NCBI RefSeq assembly: GCF_017571525.1
Contig: NZ_JAGETY010000005.1
Span: forward strand, 62,001 to 126,000
DNA: 64,000 nt
Source: Hymenobacter sp. BT559
GTDB lineage: Bacteria; Bacteroidota; Bacteroidia; Cytophagales; Hymenobacteraceae
Reading direction: 5' to 3'
Under the pieces are notes generated by a model that made no database searches, was not told where the DNA came from, and saw only the letters and a program-made list of their open reading frames with translations. A program made the translations under genes and the position numbers. This document shows positions 62,299 through 64,000 of this stretch, in pieces (the first letter of the stretch is position 1; each line of letters starts with the position of its first letter).

Positions 62299-63359
62299 GC
62301 CTTCGGCCGGGGCAATTTAAATTCCATGGTAGTGCCCTCGCTCATCACGCTCTTAATATGGATGGTCGACTTGTGCGCCTCCACAATATGTTTGCTGATG
62401 GCCAGCCCCAACCCCGAGCCGCCGGCCGAGCGCGAGCGGCTCTTGTCGACGCGGTAGAAGCGCTCGAAGATGCGGGCCTGGTGCTCGGGTGCGATGCCGG
62501 CGCCGTTGTCGCGCACCGCAATGCGCACCCCGCTGCGGCCGGGAGTAAGGGCTACTACCACGTGGCCCTGCTGTTCGCGGCCGTACTTAATAGCGTTATC
62601 AATCAGGTTAATAAGTACCTGGCGAATGCGGTTGCGGTCGGCAATGACGGGCATTTCGCGCTCCGCCAAATGCGGCGGAAACAGCTCAAGCGTGGTGCCG
62701 CGGCGGTCGGCTTGCTGCTCCAGCAACTCAAATAATTCCTGCACCAGCGCCACCAAGTCGAAGCGTTGGCGGCGCATACGGATAACTCCTTTTTCGAGCT
62801 GCGAAATCGTGACCAGGTCCTGCACCAGGGCATCAAGCGCATCGAGGCTAGCGGCGGCCCGTTGCAAAAACTTGCGCCGGATGGCAGGCTCCATGCCGTT
62901 TTCTGCGTTGTCTTCTTCTTCGTCCAAGATGGTGTGTACGAAGCCTTGGGCAGCGAAAAGCGGCGTTTTAAGCTCGTGCGACACATCGGCCAGAAACTCG
63001 CGGCGCAGGGCTTGCAGGCGCTTCAGCTCGTCGAGCTCTTGCTGGCGGCGCTCGGCCATTTCTACTATTTCGTCGCCAATGCGGCGAAGTGGTTCGGGTC
63101 GAAACAAGAACTTGTTGCTCAGGCGCTTAAATTCCTTGCGCTTAATATGCTCCAGACGCGAGTAGATGCCGTTTATCTCCCGAAAAATAAGGGCCTCGAA
63201 CGACAAGTATATCAGTAAAAAGCAGGCGGCCACCGTGATGCCGCCGGCCAGAAAGGCCTGGTGCGTGGGCAGCCGTGGCACCCAGTAAGTGCAGGTAGTC
63301 AGCACTCCCGCCACCACGAGCGCAATCAGTACGGCAATGGTGCGGGAAGACAGGTTCAT
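62265..63359 (-). CDS. PhoR-like sensor histidine kinase
   Basis: A 364-residue protein. Two N-terminal spans (residues about 5-23 and 33-52) are separated by a very short loop, so there is no real periplasmic sensor domain. A linker helix leads to the H-box DVSHELKTPLF, then the N-box LINLIDNAIKYG, G1 DNGAGIAPEH, F-box FERFYRVDKSRSR and G2 GGSGLGLAISKH. The last ten residues, NGRMSEGPNG, are encoded by a palindromic repeat arm, so the native C-terminus was replaced. ATG at 63359 fits the first span better than 63410. It forms a pair with the response regulator upstream at 63508. Confidence 0.95.
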   Translation of the reverse strand: MNLSSRTIAVLIALVVAGVLTTCTYWVPRLPTHQAFLAGGITVAACFLLIYLSFEALIFREINGIYSRLEHIKRKEFKRLSNKFLFRPEPLRRIGDEIVEMAERRQQELDELKRLQALRREFLADVSHELKTPLFAAQGFVHTILDEEEDNAENGMEPAIRRKFLQRAAASLDALDALVQDLVTISQLEKGVIRMRRQRFDLVALVQELFELLEQQADRRGTTLELFPPHLAEREMPVIADRNRIRQVLINLIDNAIKYGREQQGHVVVALTPGRSGVRIAVRDNGAGIAPEHQARIFERFYRVDKSRSRSAGGSGLGLAISKHIVEAHKSTIHIKSVMSEGTTMEFKLPRPKANGRMSEGPNG

Positions 63360-63402
63360 ATGGCGCTGTGCTAGGGGGGCTAAAAGTAGAAATTTATAAA
63401 AT

Positions 63403-63490
63403 AACGTCATGCTGTGCTTGTCGAAGCAGCTCTACCGCACAACACCCTAGCGGCGCAGTAGAGAGGCTTCGACAAGCGCAGCATGACGTT
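63403..63490. repeat. Long inverted repeat between response regulator and kinase genes
   Basis: AACGTCATGCTGTGCTTGTC (63403-63422, continuing GAAGC to 63427) pairs with 63466-63490 (GCTTCGACAAGC...GACGTT) with a single T-G difference; CTCTAC/GTAGAG then extends the pairing inward. This is the kind of highly conserved intergenic palindrome found dispersed in Hymenobacter-type genomes. It sits between the two genes of the two-component pair. Confidence 0.85.
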
Positions 63491-63507
63491 CAGGTTTAGG
63501 CAATCCG

Positions 63508-64000
63508 TTAGTCCAAGTTAAACTTATAGCCCACACCCTTAATAGTTTGGATGTGATGGTCGCCTACTTTTTCGCGCACCTTGCGCACGTGCACGTCCAC
63601 GGTGCGGGCTAGCACAAATACGTCGTTGCCCCAGATATTTTGCAGCAGCTCGTCGCGGCTGAACACTTTGTGCGGCGTGGCGGCCAGGAAAGCCAGCAAC
63701 TCAAATTCCTTCTTAGGCAGCGTGATTTTACGGCCGTCCTGGTACACGGCGAAGGCGGTGCGGTCGATGCGCAAGCCGTTGATATCGATAGCCTCGACGC
63801 CGGCGTGCGGGTCTTGGTCGCGGCGCACAATAGCCGCCAGCCGGCTCAGCAAAGCCCGGGGCTTGATGGGCTTGGAGAGAAAATCGTCAGCGCCGGCCTC
63901 AAAGGCAGCCACTTCCGAAAACTCCTCGGCGCGGGCCGTGAGAAACAGGATATAGGTATCCTTGAACTTGGGCAGCTCGCGCAGGGCGCGGCAGGTGGCA
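63508..64000 (-). CDS. OmpR/PhoB-family response regulator (5' partial)
   Basis: The frame runs off the right edge, so the start and the phospho-acceptor Asp are outside the window. Visible are the end of the receiver domain (LFLTARAEEF with the conserved Thr, AGADDFLSKPIKPRAL with the conserved Lys) and a complete winged-helix DNA-binding domain (LPKKEFELLAFLAATPHKVF, LQNIWGNDVFVLARTVDVHV, IQTIKGVGYKF). It pairs with the histidine kinase downstream, separated by the palindrome at 63403. Confidence 0.95.
   Translation of the reverse strand, partial: ATCRALRELPKFKDTYILFLTARAEEFSEVAAFEAGADDFLSKPIKPRALLSRLAAIVRRDQDPHAGVEAIDINGLRIDRTAFAVYQDGRKITLPKKEFELLAFLAATPHKVFSRDELLQNIWGNDVFVLARTVDVHVRKVREKVGDHHIQTIKGVGYKFNLD

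Overview
The window comes from a Bacteroidota chromosome of moderately high GC, most like the Hymenobacter lineage (Cytophagales). The evidence is the gene order rpsL-rpsG-fusA-rpsJ followed by the S10/spc/alpha ribosomal genes, promoters with the Bacteroidota -7 element TAnnTTTG (copies seen before rpsL, rplC, rpsH, a mlaE-type gene, rplM and an rluA-type gene), weak Shine-Dalgarno signals, and families common in this group (CRTAC1/VCBS proteins, DUF1080, tandem TonB C-terminal domains, DUF3467). The genus is an inference; no rRNA gene is present.

Layout. 1-3.1 kb: the end of a CRTAC1-type FG-GAP protein translationally coupled to a vanadium-haloperoxidase/PAP2 protein. 3.1-4.4 kb: a GntP-family permease on the minus strand. 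4.4-13.9 kb: a plus-strand sugar-oxidation cluster (three TIM-barrel isomerase-like proteins, a GMC flavoprotein with its Tat-borne small subunit, a Gfo/Idh/MocA oxidoreductase, a lipoprotein cytochrome c, a nucleoside/sugar MFS permease and a DUF1080 3-keto-glycoside hydrolase). It reads as a periplasmic 3-keto-sugar pathway. 14-37.6 kb: the str-S10-spc-alpha ribosomal superoperon, interrupted between rpsJ and rplC by three cell-surface glycan genes (O-antigen ligase/polymerase, GT9, GT2), the first of which is clearly AT-rich. Terminators, promoters and hairpins punctuate this cluster at several internal points, and S3, S5 and L17 carry unusual low-complexity tails.

37.8-56.7 kb: mostly accessory and envelope functions. 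They are a GH63-like glucosidase, an ECF sigma/membrane protein/DUF4097-like trio, a wrecked DUF296 (PPC) gene upstream of a DUF4442 gene, a divergent diadenylate cyclase, a TonB-like protein, a bestrophin, a MlaE-type permease, a FUSC/YccS-type membrane protein, an AmpG-like MFS permease, a small hydrophilic protein, and several secreted or hypothetical proteins. 56.7-59.8 kb: the minus-strand operon rplM-rpsI-rpsB-tsf with a small hypothetical gene downstream. 60-64 kb: a multi-spanning membrane protein, an RluA-type pseudouridine synthase, and a PhoR-like histidine kinase with its OmpR-family regulator (cut by the window edge).

Intergenic regions hold many palindromic elements with arms of 10-32 bp. 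One of them supplies the last ten codons and the stop of the histidine kinase gene. The most unusual features are the glycan cassette inside the ribosomal cluster, the promoter-bounded non-coding segment between rpsN and rpsH, and this set of palindromes.
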